DNA of 64,000 nucleotides from Flavobacterium chungbukense (GTDB lineage Bacteria; Bacteroidota; Bacteroidia; Flavobacteriales; Flavobacteriaceae): the NCBI RefSeq assembly GCF_020805785.1, contig NZ_JAJGZV010000005.1:62001-126000 (forward strand), given 5' to 3'. The notes under the pieces were generated by a model. It searched no databases, had not been told where the DNA came from, and saw only the letters and a program-made list of their open reading frames with translations. The translations under genes were made by a program, and so were the position numbers. The number at the start of each line of letters is the position of its first letter. The stretch's first letter is position 1. This document shows positions 16,340-24,192 of the stretch, in pieces.

Positions 16340-18454
16340 TTAAATGCGGTATGTAAATGCAATTGTCGCAATACGATTGTCTAGATCATATCTTTTGTCT
16401 ATTCCCGTTTGCGCAACGACAGATTTAATGTAGAAGTTATTGGTATTAAAAACATCGGTAAAATTCAATTTGATGTTTCCCTTTTTAGCTAAAATTTGTT
16501 TTGAAACACCGATACTGAAATCAAAGAAACCGTCTCTTTGGTAAACGCCAAGATTAGATTTAGATTGATATTGAGCATTTCCTTCCGCTTTCCAAGTTTC
16601 GCTTATCGTAAACGAGTTTTGAACGCTTAAATTCAAAGTCATAATCGGATCTATGGTATTGCTGTTTAAAACATTCCCCATAAATTTATTTTCAAAAACA
16701 TTGAATAAGGTATTAAAAGACCACCATTTATAAAATTCTACTGTATTAGTAATGTTGATGCCATAATTGTATGATTTGTCAACATTTATTTGTGTGGTAA
16801 CCGTTGTATTCGTGTCTGGATTGTAATTGTAAACTTCTGTAAAAACATCTTTTGTGCTGTTGAAATAAACAGAAGCCATAAAATTACTTTTCCATGCGTA
16901 ACCAATTTCCATTGCATGCGTAATCTCCGGAATCAAGTTCGGATTTCCCTGCGAATAATTGAATGAATCATCATAAAAACGGAATGGATTCAAGTCAAAC
17001 TGGCTCGGTCTATTGATTCTTTTACTGTAAGAAGCGTGCGCAGAATGGTTATTTGTGAATTCGTATTTTAAAGAAAGACTGGGAAACCATTTTAAATAGT
17101 CATCTTTATGTTCTTCATTTAAGGTTTTTTGATCAATATTGATAGCGGTATATTCTGATCTTAAACCAACTTGAACGTTCAATTTTTCCAGTTGATATTT
17201 ATAATTCACATAAGCGGCATAAATCTGTTCGTTGTATTCAAAATGATTGGTCGAATTAAAATCTATTAACCATTGATTATTTTCATAGTATTCGTAAACA
17301 GAAGGATTATCATTATTTTTAATGCTGGCTTTTAAACCATATTCTAGAGATTGTTTTTCCTTAAACGGATTTACAAAATCTACTTTACCAGTAAATACTT
17401 TTAACTGAGACGGAATATAACCACGACGGTCATTTACAACAGTTGCATTTGCAGTATTATCTGCACTTTGAAATTGATTCGATCTGAATTTAGATGTTTC
17501 ATACTCAAAATCGAAAGCCATATTTTTTCCTTCGTTATTAAACTTATGCAATCCAGAAAATGCATACGTATAATCGTTCCATTTTTCTTTACTATCGTTA
17601 TAAGTCGCAGCATCAAAAATGGGCTGATTGGCTGTGTTTACAACTTTATTTGTTCCATCGGCCATATTTTGGTATCGGCCAATTTTGGCATCAACATAAA
17701 ATTCTAAACTTGTTTTTGGCGACACTTCATATTGCGTTCCAATTTTGAAATTATTTGATGTTAAAGGTTCGTCAGTAATAGAAGTCTGATGATTTTTAGA
17801 TGCAATTTCCTGACGTGTCTGATCCGTATATTGAACTTGATTGAATTCTTTTTTCTCTTCTTCACCACGAAATGTGTAGCTGTAGTTTCCAAAAAGACCC
17901 CATTTGTCTTTGTTGTAATTTAAATTGAAACCAGAATTGGTTCTGTTTTTTCGGCCTCTTCCATAACTTGCAAAAGCAGTTCCTTTTAAGCCAGAAGCGT
18001 TTGGTTTTTTAAGGATAATATTGATAATTCCAGCTTTACCTGCCGCATCATATTTAGAAGAAGGATTCGTAATCACTTCAATTTGTTTGATGTTTGATGA
18101 TGTTGTAGCTTTTAAATAATTAGCCAATTCTTTCTGAGAAAGCTGTGTCAATTTTCCGTTTATCATAACAGCAACACCTTGCTGGCCGCGAATGGACAAA
18201 TCGCCGTCTTGAGATACGACAACGCCTGGTGCACGCGATAAAACATCAAGTGCAGTTCCGCCTTCAGAAACGATGCTGTTTTCTACATTAAAAACAAGAC
18301 GATCCGATTTTTGAGTGTAAAGTACTTTCTTTTTGCTAATCACAATTTCATCTAAAGCTGTTATCGTTTCTACAATACTATCTGTTTCTTTTTCTGTTTG
18401 AGAAAATCCATACACCGAAAAAGTAAGCATTATGGAGGTTATAATATTTTTCAT
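16340..18454 (-). CDS. TonB-dependent-receptor-like outer membrane beta-barrel protein
   Basis: A signal peptide (MKNIITSIMLTFSVYGFSQ) is followed at about residues 30-150 by a plug-like domain with LDVLSRAPGVVVSQDGDLSI, VMINGKLTQLS and IKQIEVITNPSSKYDAAG. The other 550 residues alternate aromatic and polar positions like a 22-strand barrel and end IATIAFTYRI, the usual outer-membrane anchoring end. Length is 704 residues. There is no N-terminal carboxypeptidase-regulatory-like domain, unlike many Bacteroidota receptors, and no SusD partner gene. The cargo is unknown; this subclass (outer membrane beta-barrel family) is often stress- or metal-linked in flavobacteria, which is only suggestive. 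A leader of about 180 bases with a repeated motif may regulate it. Confidence 0.88.
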   Translation of the reverse strand: MKNIITSIMLTFSVYGFSQTEKETDSIVETITALDEIVISKKKVLYTQKSDRLVFNVENSIVSEGGTALDVLSRAPGVVVSQDGDLSIRGQQGVAVMINGKLTQLSQKELANYLKATTSSNIKQIEVITNPSSKYDAAGKAGIINIILKKPNASGLKGTAFASYGRGRKNRTNSGFNLNYNKDKWGLFGNYSYTFRGEEEKKEFNQVQYTDQTRQEIASKNHQTSITDEPLTSNNFKIGTQYEVSPKTSLEFYVDAKIGRYQNMADGTNKVVNTANQPIFDAATYNDSKEKWNDYTYAFSGLHKFNNEGKNMAFDFEYETSKFRSNQFQSADNTANATVVNDRRGYIPSQLKVFTGKVDFVNPFKEKQSLEYGLKASIKNNDNPSVYEYYENNQWLIDFNSTNHFEYNEQIYAAYVNYKYQLEKLNVQVGLRSEYTAINIDQKTLNEEHKDDYLKWFPSLSLKYEFTNNHSAHASYSKRINRPSQFDLNPFRFYDDSFNYSQGNPNLIPEITHAMEIGYAWKSNFMASVYFNSTKDVFTEVYNYNPDTNTTVTTQINVDKSYNYGINITNTVEFYKWWSFNTLFNVFENKFMGNVLNSNTIDPIMTLNLSVQNSFTISETWKAEGNAQYQSKSNLGVYQRDGFFDFSIGVSKQILAKKGNIKLNFTDVFNTNNFYIKSVVAQTGIDKRYDLDNRIATIAFTYRI

Positions 18455-18744
18455 GTTGTTTTTATTTGGCAGAATCTAAATCATAATTTTTTCGGATCAG
18501 AATTTATTGCAGTACAATTTGTTCTAACTTGTCTGAAAACCTTTTTCGAAGATTTAGGGTCTGATTTAAAACAACAGAAATAATTTTTTTGAGGGTCTGG
18601 AGTATAGGTAACATACCGTGGCATTTAAAATTTGATTTGCCAAAGATAACACTATTTATAACAAGTCTAAATAAAAATAAAACTTTTTTATAGAAAATGC
18701 CTTAATTTGTTGATTTTTAGAGAAAAGAATTAAATTGAAAATAA
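18455..18744 (-). promoter_or_regulatory. leader and promoter region of the TonB-type receptor gene
   Basis: On the minus strand a TATCTTTG -7 box lies at 18641-18648; the nearest TTG is only 13 bp upstream, so the -33 match is weak. Transcription would start near 18635, leaving about 180 bases of leader. Two exact copies of CAGACCCT (minus strand; 18556-18563 and 18592-18599), 36 bp apart, lie in that leader. No gene is visible in the interval. Confidence 0.5.
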
Positions 18745-18782
18745 AAAAAGCGGTTTGTTTTATTTAAAACAAACCGCTTTTT
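18745..18782 (-). terminator. intrinsic terminator after gldA
   Basis: AAAAAGCGGTTTGTTTT and AAAACAAACCGCTTTTT form a long stem with T or A runs at both ends, so it can stop transcription from either side. It lies 31 bp beyond the gldA stop. Confidence 0.88.
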
Positions 18783-18812
18783 AACTGAAAACTGTTACTG
18801 AAAACTAAAAAC

Positions 18813-19709
18813 TTACTTTGTAATTTCTCTAAAAACAGCTTCTAGATTTTTATTTTTCTGGTTCAATTGTAGTGTTTTTAAACCATTTTCGTTGGCAAAG
18901 TCAAAAATAGCAGGACGCATATCTTTTTCGGTAACAAAAGTCAGCTCCCAAGTCATGTCATGTGTATTTTTGTACGAAGAAATGTTTTCTAATTTTGCTA
19001 AAAGCTGTTCTTCTACTTTGTAATCAAACTCTACTTCAATAACTTGCTCTTTATTTGCGGTAACCAAATGATCTAATTTATTGTCGGCAACAATCTGTCC
19101 TTTGTCAATAATTATGACACGATCGCAAATGGCTTCAACCTCCTGCATGATGTGTGTGGATAAAAAAACTGTTTTATCTTTTCCTGCATTTTTAATCACA
19201 TTACGAATTTCCATTAACTGATTCGGATCCAGACCTGTAGTTGGTTCATCTAAAATTAAGACATCTGGATTGTGCAATAAAGCGTTTGCCAATCCAACAC
19301 GCTGGCGGTATCCTTTAGACAGCTGGCCAATTTTTTTATGGCTTTCAGGTGTCAGTCCTGTCAGCTCAATTACTTCTTCAATTCTAGATTTTGGCACGTT
19401 GTAAACATCTGCATTAAATGCCAAATATTCACGAACATACAAATCCAAATATAACGGATTATGCTCTGGTAAATAACCAATCGAACGCTGCACTTCTTTT
19501 GCATTCGTCATGACATCGTGACTGTTTACAAGGGCTGAGCCTTCATCTGCCAATAAATAGGTAGTCAAAATTTTCATTAAGGTAGATTTTCCAGCTCCAT
19601 TTGGACCTAAAAATCCAACAATTTCTCCTTTCTGAATTGAGAAAGAAATTGAATTTAATGCTTTTTGCGTTCCGTAACTTTTTGATATGTTGTTTACTTC
19701 TATCGACAT
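18813..19709 (-). CDS. gldA: gliding motility ABC transporter ATPase GldA
   Basis: This 298-residue ATPase matches GldA, which in Flavobacterium johnsoniae is needed for gliding and works with the membrane proteins GldF and GldG. ABC motifs are complete: Walker A GPNGAGKST at about residue 35, signature LSKGYRQRVGLANALL, Walker B VLILDEPTTGLD and the switch histidine in FLSTHIMQE. A C-terminal extension of about 80 residues follows the ATPase core. The gene is alone; gldF and gldG are not nearby. The assignment rests on overall family resemblance, since ABC-2-type ATPases look alike, but the neighbourhood of other gliding genes in this window supports it. Confidence 0.85.
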   Translation of the reverse strand: MSIEVNNISKSYGTQKALNSISFSIQKGEIVGFLGPNGAGKSTLMKILTTYLLADEGSALVNSHDVMTNAKEVQRSIGYLPEHNPLYLDLYVREYLAFNADVYNVPKSRIEEVIELTGLTPESHKKIGQLSKGYRQRVGLANALLHNPDVLILDEPTTGLDPNQLMEIRNVIKNAGKDKTVFLSTHIMQEVEAICDRVIIIDKGQIVADNKLDHLVTANKEQVIEVEFDYKVEEQLLAKLENISSYKNTHDMTWELTFVTEKDMRPAIFDFANENGLKTLQLNQKNKNLEAVFREITK

Positions 19710-19726
19710 GGACTTTTTATTTGCTA

Positions 19727-19760
19727 CAAAAGTAACGAGAAATAGTTTCGATTGCTACAA
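19727..19760 (-). promoter_or_regulatory. gldA promoter
   Basis: On the minus strand TTG (19758-19760) is followed after 23 bp by TACTTTTG (19727-19734), a match to TANNTTTG. Transcription would start near 19720, giving a leader of about 11 bases before the ATG at 19709. Confidence 0.7.
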
Positions 19761-19809
19761 TTTGTCTTTTAAAGTATTTATAAAAAAAATCGAAACGCCC
19801 AGAATTCAC

Positions 19810-19827
19810 GGCATTGTTGTTGTTAAA
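19810..19827 (+). promoter_or_regulatory. 18-bp motif upstream of first beta-barrel gene
   Basis: GGCATTGTTGTTGTTAAA begins 48 bases before the ATG at 19858. An identical copy begins 46 bases before the paralogue's ATG at 20633. The TTG units could serve as a -33 element, but no clean TANNTTTG follows, so a shared regulator or alternative sigma factor is possible. Confidence 0.65.
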
Positions 19828-19857
19828 GAAATGCTAAAATTAAAATAAACCCAAATC

Positions 19858-20439
19858 ATGAAAAATTTTTTAGTGGTAGCTGCCCTAGCTATCTGCAGTT
19901 TTGCAAACGCGCAAAAAGGAACAATCTTAGTTGGAGGTAACATCGGATATACTTCTGATAAAACAGAATTTCAAGCTGGCGAAAGAACAGTAAACGAATT
20001 TAGTTTTTCTCCAAAAGTTGGTTACCAATTTCACGAAAACTGGACAGTTGGAGGTGAATTTACTGTTAGTTCTTATAATGACGATAACGGTATTACTGAA
20101 GAAAAAAACAATGCATTTAAATTAGGAGCTTTTGTTCGTTACACAATGCCATTAAGCCAAACTTTTTCTGTTTTTGCAGATATGGGTGCTGGTTTTCAAA
20201 ATGCTAAATTTAAAGAATACGGTCCAGGAAATTCGTATGCAAAAACTAAAGCAGACGGAATGTATGTTGGCGTTACTCCGGCTCTTTTCATTAACATGAA
20301 AAAAGGTTTTGGTCTTAACTTTAGCATTGGAGGTTTAGGATACGAAACATTAAGTTACGATAACAATGGTGCAGATGTTAGTAGTTTTTACTTCAATTTC
20401 GGGCAAACATTCAACATCGGGATATCTAAAAACTTTTAA
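19858..20439 (+). CDS. outer membrane beta-barrel protein (porin/OmpW-like small barrel)
   Basis: The 193-residue protein has a signal peptide (MKNFLVVAALAICSFANAQ) and then strands typical of small 8- to 10-stranded outer-membrane barrels: KVGYQFHENWTVGGEF, GAFVRYTMPLSQTFSVFADMG, and a C-terminal NFGQTFNIGISKNF ending in phenylalanine. Function is unknown. The gene at 20633 encodes a clear paralogue with the same strand pattern and the same ending, so this is a tandem duplication. Both have the same 18-bp upstream motif, which suggests common control. A terminator follows at 20468. Confidence 0.85.
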   Translation: MKNFLVVAALAICSFANAQKGTILVGGNIGYTSDKTEFQAGERTVNEFSFSPKVGYQFHENWTVGGEFTVSSYNDDNGITEEKNNAFKLGAFVRYTMPLSQTFSVFADMGAGFQNAKFKEYGPGNSYAKTKADGMYVGVTPALFINMKKGFGLNFSIGGLGYETLSYDNNGADVSSFYFNFGQTFNIGISKNF

Positions 20440-20467
20440 TCTTAAGTTTTATATATTCAATTTCAGG

Positions 20468-20496
20468 AAGCACTCCAATTCGGGGTGCTTTTTTAT
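20468..20496 (+). terminator. intrinsic terminator after first beta-barrel gene
   Basis: AAGCACTCC and GGGGTGCTT pair across AATTC and are followed by a T-rich run. Confidence 0.85.
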
Positions 20497-20586
20497 TTTG
20501 TGAGAATCAGATTATATTTTTTTATGAATTTAAAGTATTGTAAATCAGTTTGTTTTGTGTTTTTTCTTGGAATGATTAAAAATAAT

Positions 20587-20604
20587 GGCATTGTTGTTGT
20601 TAAA
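20587..20604 (+). promoter_or_regulatory. 18-bp motif upstream of second beta-barrel gene
   Basis: Identical to the motif at 19810-19827 over 18 bases although the surrounding sequence differs. Its distance to the ATG at 20633 supports that start instead of the in-frame ATG at 20585. Confidence 0.65.
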
Positions 20605-20632
20605 TATGTATGAATTTAAATACAAATCAATT

Positions 20633-21229
20633 ATGAAAAAAATGTTACTTATTCTTGCATTGGCTCTGTGCAGTTATGCAAATGCTCAAAAGGGATCTAT
20701 TTTAGTTATGGGAAGTGTTTCATTCGATTCTCAGAAAAATTCAGATTCAAGATTGAATTTAGAAAGCAAACAAACCGGTTTTGCTATTCAACCAAAAATT
20801 GGATATCAATTTCACGAAAACTGGACAGCAGGTGTTGAAGGTAATTTTAGAAGTATTAATCAGAACTTTTTGGAAGAAAGCAAATACAAAGACAGAGTTT
20901 ATGGATTTGGAGGATTTTTGCGTTACACACGACCTTTAAGTTCTATCTTTTCGGCTTACGCAGATTTTGGTGTTGGTTACCAAAATAGAAAAGAAACCAA
21001 TACAATCTCAACAGGTCAATTTTATAATGATAGTGATGGAATTTATGCTAGTATAACACCGGCAATTTTTATTAATATTTCAAAAGGTTTTGGTCTGAAT
21101 TTTAATATTGGTGGAATAAATTATACCGCTTTAAATAATGACACTACTTCTGGAAGTAGCTATAAATCGAAAGCATTTGGGTTTAATTTAGGTCAGTCAT
21201 TTGCTATTGGTATTTCTAAAAACTTCTAA
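20633..21229 (+). CDS. outer membrane beta-barrel protein, paralogue of the preceding gene
   Basis: A 198-residue paralogue of the protein at 19858. It has a signal peptide (MKKMLLILALALCSYANAQ), the shared AQKGSILVMGS opening, IGYQFHENWTAGVEG, FLRYTRPLSSIFSAYADFG, and the end FGFNLGQSFAIGISKNF. The start at 20633 places the signal peptide at the N-terminus; the ATG at 20585 would begin inside the conserved upstream motif and add 16 residues with no signal character. Probably an integral outer-membrane protein; role unknown. Divergence from its twin is greatest in the regions that would form surface loops. Confidence 0.84.
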   Translation: MKKMLLILALALCSYANAQKGSILVMGSVSFDSQKNSDSRLNLESKQTGFAIQPKIGYQFHENWTAGVEGNFRSINQNFLEESKYKDRVYGFGGFLRYTRPLSSIFSAYADFGVGYQNRKETNTISTGQFYNDSDGIYASITPAIFINISKGFGLNFNIGGINYTALNNDTTSGSSYKSKAFGFNLGQSFAIGISKNF

Positions 21230-21251
21230 TTTTTAGATTTTTAATATATAT

Positions 21252-21282
21252 AAAGCACTTCAATTTGAAGTGCTTTTTTTTT
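21252..21282 (+). terminator. intrinsic terminator after second beta-barrel gene
   Basis: AAAGCACTTCAA and TTGAAGTGCTTT are perfectly complementary and run into nine T residues. Confidence 0.92.
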
Positions 21283-21316
21283 GACTAAAGTTCTTATGAA
21301 AACTAAAAGTTCTGGT

Positions 21317-21395
21317 TTAGCCCCGATAGGAGCGGCATCCTTTTGTGTCTCGTTTTTTTCTAACGAGACAAAAAAGATATAGCGGATAGCGGGAC
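21317..21395 (+). repeat. GAAGNGGAAAGC-type structured repeat, copy 3
   Basis: Left arm TAGCCCCGATAGGAGCGGCA, inner hairpin TGTCTCG/CGAGACA, right arm ATATAGCGGATAGCGGGAC. A GCTCCTAAAA tail typical of the family (compare copy 4) appears only at about 21423, after unrelated sequence, so the right end may have been disrupted. Confidence 0.75.
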
Positions 21396-21748
21396 AAAAC
21401 GTCTATGAAATTGAAAATCTTCTGCTCCTAAAAAAAAACAATGCCAACTTGAAATCGTGAACATTCGATTGTTGCGATGTTTTGGATGATGTCATTTTCA
21501 CAGATTAAAATGATTTTTTATACTTGATGTTTTAATTTTTTTGCCACGAATTTCACGAATTTCCACCAATTACTGTAAGCACTAATAATTTGTGTTAATT
21601 CGTGAAATTCGTGGCAAACAAAAAATCTAATCTTTTAAATCAAATTAATCTGTGGCATATTTTATCCTAAAATAAAGCGTATTTTTGAAATCTTAAATTA
21701 CCAATTTAGATCAGCAATCTAAATCTTTAATCAACAATCTAAAATCAA
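21396..21748. other. gene-free interval with GCCACGAATT palindrome and dgt leader
   Basis: A long inverted repeat spans 21543-21616 (GCCACGAATTTCACGAATT against AATTCGTGAAATTCGTGGC); the same family is at 36747-36806. TATTTTTG at 21680-21687 is a possible -7 box for the gene at 21749 without a clear -33 partner. Just before the gene are ATCAACAATCTAAA-like repeats. No open frame worth calling was found. Confidence 0.65.
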
Positions 21749-23095
21749 ATGAACTGGGAACAACTTTTATCATTAAAACGTCAAGGAGATACAAGCAAAA
21801 GATTACGCGTAGAACAAGATGATACACGTTTAGGTTTTGAGGTAGATTATGACCGAATTATTTTTTCTGCCGCTTTTAGAAGTTTACAAGATAAAACACA
21901 AGTTATTCCGCTTTCTAAAACAGATTTCGTTCATACACGTTTAACGCATAGTTTAGAAGTTTCGGTTGTTGGACGTTCGCTAGGACGTTTGGTTGGGAAA
22001 AGAATAATTGAGAAATATCCCTATTTAAAAGAAATTCACGGTTATCACATGAATGATTTTGGTGCTATTGTAGCGGCAGCTTCGTTAGCACATGATATCG
22101 GAAATCCACCTTTCGGACATTCTGGTGAAAAAGCAATTGGAGAATATTTTTCTATTGGAAAAGGGCAACAATTTAGAAGTCAATTAACCGATAAACAATG
22201 GCAAGATTTAATTGATTTTGAAGGAAATGCAAATGGATTTTCCGTATTAACAGCAAGCCGTCCGGGAATCGAAGGCGGACTTCGTATTTCGTACGCTACT
22301 TTGGGAGCTTTTATGAAATATCCAAAAGAAAGCCTTCCGAAAAAGCCAACCAATAATATTGCCGATAAAAAATATGGTTTTTTTCAGTCCGATAAATTAT
22401 TTTTTGAAGAAGTAGCCAAAGATATGGGAATGATTGCCAATAAATCTGGTGATGATATTGGTTTTGAAAGACATCCTTTAGCTTATCTTGTAGAAGCTGC
22501 AGATGATATTTGCTACACAATTATCGATTTTGAAGACGGTATAAATTTAGGTTTAGTTTCAGAAGATTATGCTTTAGAATATCTAATTAAACTGGTAAAA
22601 GACAATATTGGTGTAGCAAAATATAAAACATTAGAAACGAAAGAAGATAGAATTAGCTATTTGCGCGCACTTGCAATTGGTTCTTTAATCAATGATGCAG
22701 TCGATGTTTTTATTGAAAATGAAGAAGCTATTCTTGCTGGAAATTTTCCGTATGCATTAACCGATAAAAGTAAATACAAAGCGCAGATGAATGATATCAT
22801 CAAGCTAAGCGTTGAGAAAATCTACCAAAGCCGTGAAGTGATTGAGAAAGAAATAGTCGGGTATCAAATCATTCAAACATTATTAGATAAATTCATAACA
22901 GCATTCAATAATAAATACGAAGGAACTGCTTCTAATTATGATAAATTGATTTTGAAAATGCTGCCAGAAAAACATCATTTAGACAAAGGAAATTTATATG
23001 AAAGATTATTGCATATCTGCCATTATGTTTCACTTCTAACAGATGGAAATGCACTTGAATTATACGAAACAATTCAAGGACAGAAAAAGCGTTAA
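21749..23095 (+). CDS. dgt: deoxyguanosinetriphosphate triphosphohydrolase (dGTPase)
   Basis: The 448-residue HD-superfamily enzyme splits dNTPs, classically dGTP, into deoxynucleoside and tripolyphosphate, and helps to balance the dNTP pool. Metal-binding motifs are present: H67 in RLTHSLEVS and the H115-D116 pair in AHDIGNPPFGHSGEKAI, with the later aspartate in LVEAADDICY. The N-terminal DYDRIIFSAAFRSLQDKTQV is a dGTPase family signature. The length fits the bacterial dGTPase-like family, where nucleotide specificity varies between members. The gene is transcribed toward the DUF3078 gene and shares a two-way terminator with it. Confidence 0.92.
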   Translation: MNWEQLLSLKRQGDTSKRLRVEQDDTRLGFEVDYDRIIFSAAFRSLQDKTQVIPLSKTDFVHTRLTHSLEVSVVGRSLGRLVGKRIIEKYPYLKEIHGYHMNDFGAIVAAASLAHDIGNPPFGHSGEKAIGEYFSIGKGQQFRSQLTDKQWQDLIDFEGNANGFSVLTASRPGIEGGLRISYATLGAFMKYPKESLPKKPTNNIADKKYGFFQSDKLFFEEVAKDMGMIANKSGDDIGFERHPLAYLVEAADDICYTIIDFEDGINLGLVSEDYALEYLIKLVKDNIGVAKYKTLETKEDRISYLRALAIGSLINDAVDVFIENEEAILAGNFPYALTDKSKYKAQMNDIIKLSVEKIYQSREVIEKEIVGYQIIQTLLDKFITAFNNKYEGTASNYDKLILKMLPEKHHLDKGNLYERLLHICHYVSLLTDGNALELYETIQGQKKR

Positions 23096-23113
23096 ACTCA
23101 TTGAGGTATAAAT

Positions 23114-23157
23114 AAAAAAAAGCTTCTTTTAGAATAATCTGAAAGAAGCTTTTTTTA
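23114..23157. terminator. bidirectional terminator between dgt and the DUF3078 gene
   Basis: AAAAAGCTTCTTT and AAAGAAGCTTTTTT form the stem, with a short A/T-rich loop and A/T runs on both sides between convergent stops. Confidence 0.85.
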
Positions 23158-23161
23158 TTTC

Positions 23162-24163
23162 TTATTTGAAGGCGTAAACTAAACCAACTCCGAGAACTTG
23201 TCTTAATTGCATTCTTGGTCCGTCATTTACTTGAGTTTTCGTTCCAGTAGTCGGATCAACAACATCTTTTTTAGTCTTGATATCGTCATCATAAATTAGA
23301 TGAACTCCGATATTGGCTTTTACATAAGCATTTACTACAAGGTCTAATCGAGTGTCATAATCGATATCGACATTTCCAAATTTGTTTAAATAATCAGTAT
23401 ATAAGCTTAATCTGTTTTCGTAAAAAACGTTTTTGTAGATTTCATTTTTCATGTAAGCTGTAAAAAGTATACCAAATTCGGCTTTTACTTTCTGACCTTC
23501 TTCAATTAATATTTGCTGTGTAGGATCTAGCGGATCTGGCGCATAAATCGCCTTCTTAACCCCGAAAGAACCCTGATTAGCAAGATATTGATCTAATACT
23601 AAAGTTGTTTTTAATGTAATAGGAGAGAAATAGAAAACCCTGTTTTTAGCTTTATTGGCATTCTCGGCTCCAGCTCCCAGAAAGATATAAGCTGGTGCAA
23701 AAGGTTTAGAGATTGCAACATCTCTGTTTGGGTAATTATAACCGTTTGTAAACTGCGTATTGAAATTTAATTTTGAAGAATAATACCAGTTTGATGCTGT
23801 ATCTTTTCTAAACCCGTAAGTCGAGTTAAACTGGAGAGCGTCGTCTGTCTTTCTCAGCTCAGTTCCGTCTTGCTTGTTTAGACCATATTTTACAATAAGC
23901 TCGTTAACCCATTTATGATTTTTCTTAGCATACGTTCTTCCAAATTCACCTTTAAATAAACCAGAAATAGAACTTGTTCCCCCGGCACTCCAATTCACAA
24001 ATGCGATTTCAGAAATATCAAAACCTAATTGATTCTTTTTTGACCAATTGGAAGGCGGTTTAGGCGCTTGATTTGGACTTAAAGTGGTTTGTATAATTTG
24101 GGCAAAAATAGTAGATGTACTTAGCAGTAAAAATAGTAAAAGGGTTGAACGTAATAATTTCAT
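23162..24163 (-). CDS. DUF3078 family outer-membrane-type protein
   Basis: The 333-residue protein has a signal peptide (MKLLRSTLLLFLLLSTSTIFAQ) and then the family opening WSKKNQLGFDISEIAFVNWS, which is characteristic of DUF3078 proteins of Bacteroidota. The rest alternates like an outer-membrane barrel, with repeated WYYSSKLNFNTQF-like strands, and ends QVLGVGLVYAFK. Its function is not known. The ATG at 24163 is chosen over an upstream TTG because it begins the signal peptide. The gene follows dxs by 29 bp on the same strand, so the two are probably cotranscribed, without a known functional link. Confidence 0.82.
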   Translation of the reverse strand: MKLLRSTLLLFLLLSTSTIFAQIIQTTLSPNQAPKPPSNWSKKNQLGFDISEIAFVNWSAGGTSSISGLFKGEFGRTYAKKNHKWVNELIVKYGLNKQDGTELRKTDDALQFNSTYGFRKDTASNWYYSSKLNFNTQFTNGYNYPNRDVAISKPFAPAYIFLGAGAENANKAKNRVFYFSPITLKTTLVLDQYLANQGSFGVKKAIYAPDPLDPTQQILIEEGQKVKAEFGILFTAYMKNEIYKNVFYENRLSLYTDYLNKFGNVDIDYDTRLDLVVNAYVKANIGVHLIYDDDIKTKKDVVDPTTGTKTQVNDGPRMQLRQVLGVGLVYAFK

Positions 24164-24192
24164 TTGGTAATTGTTTTGGTGTCGCAAAATAC

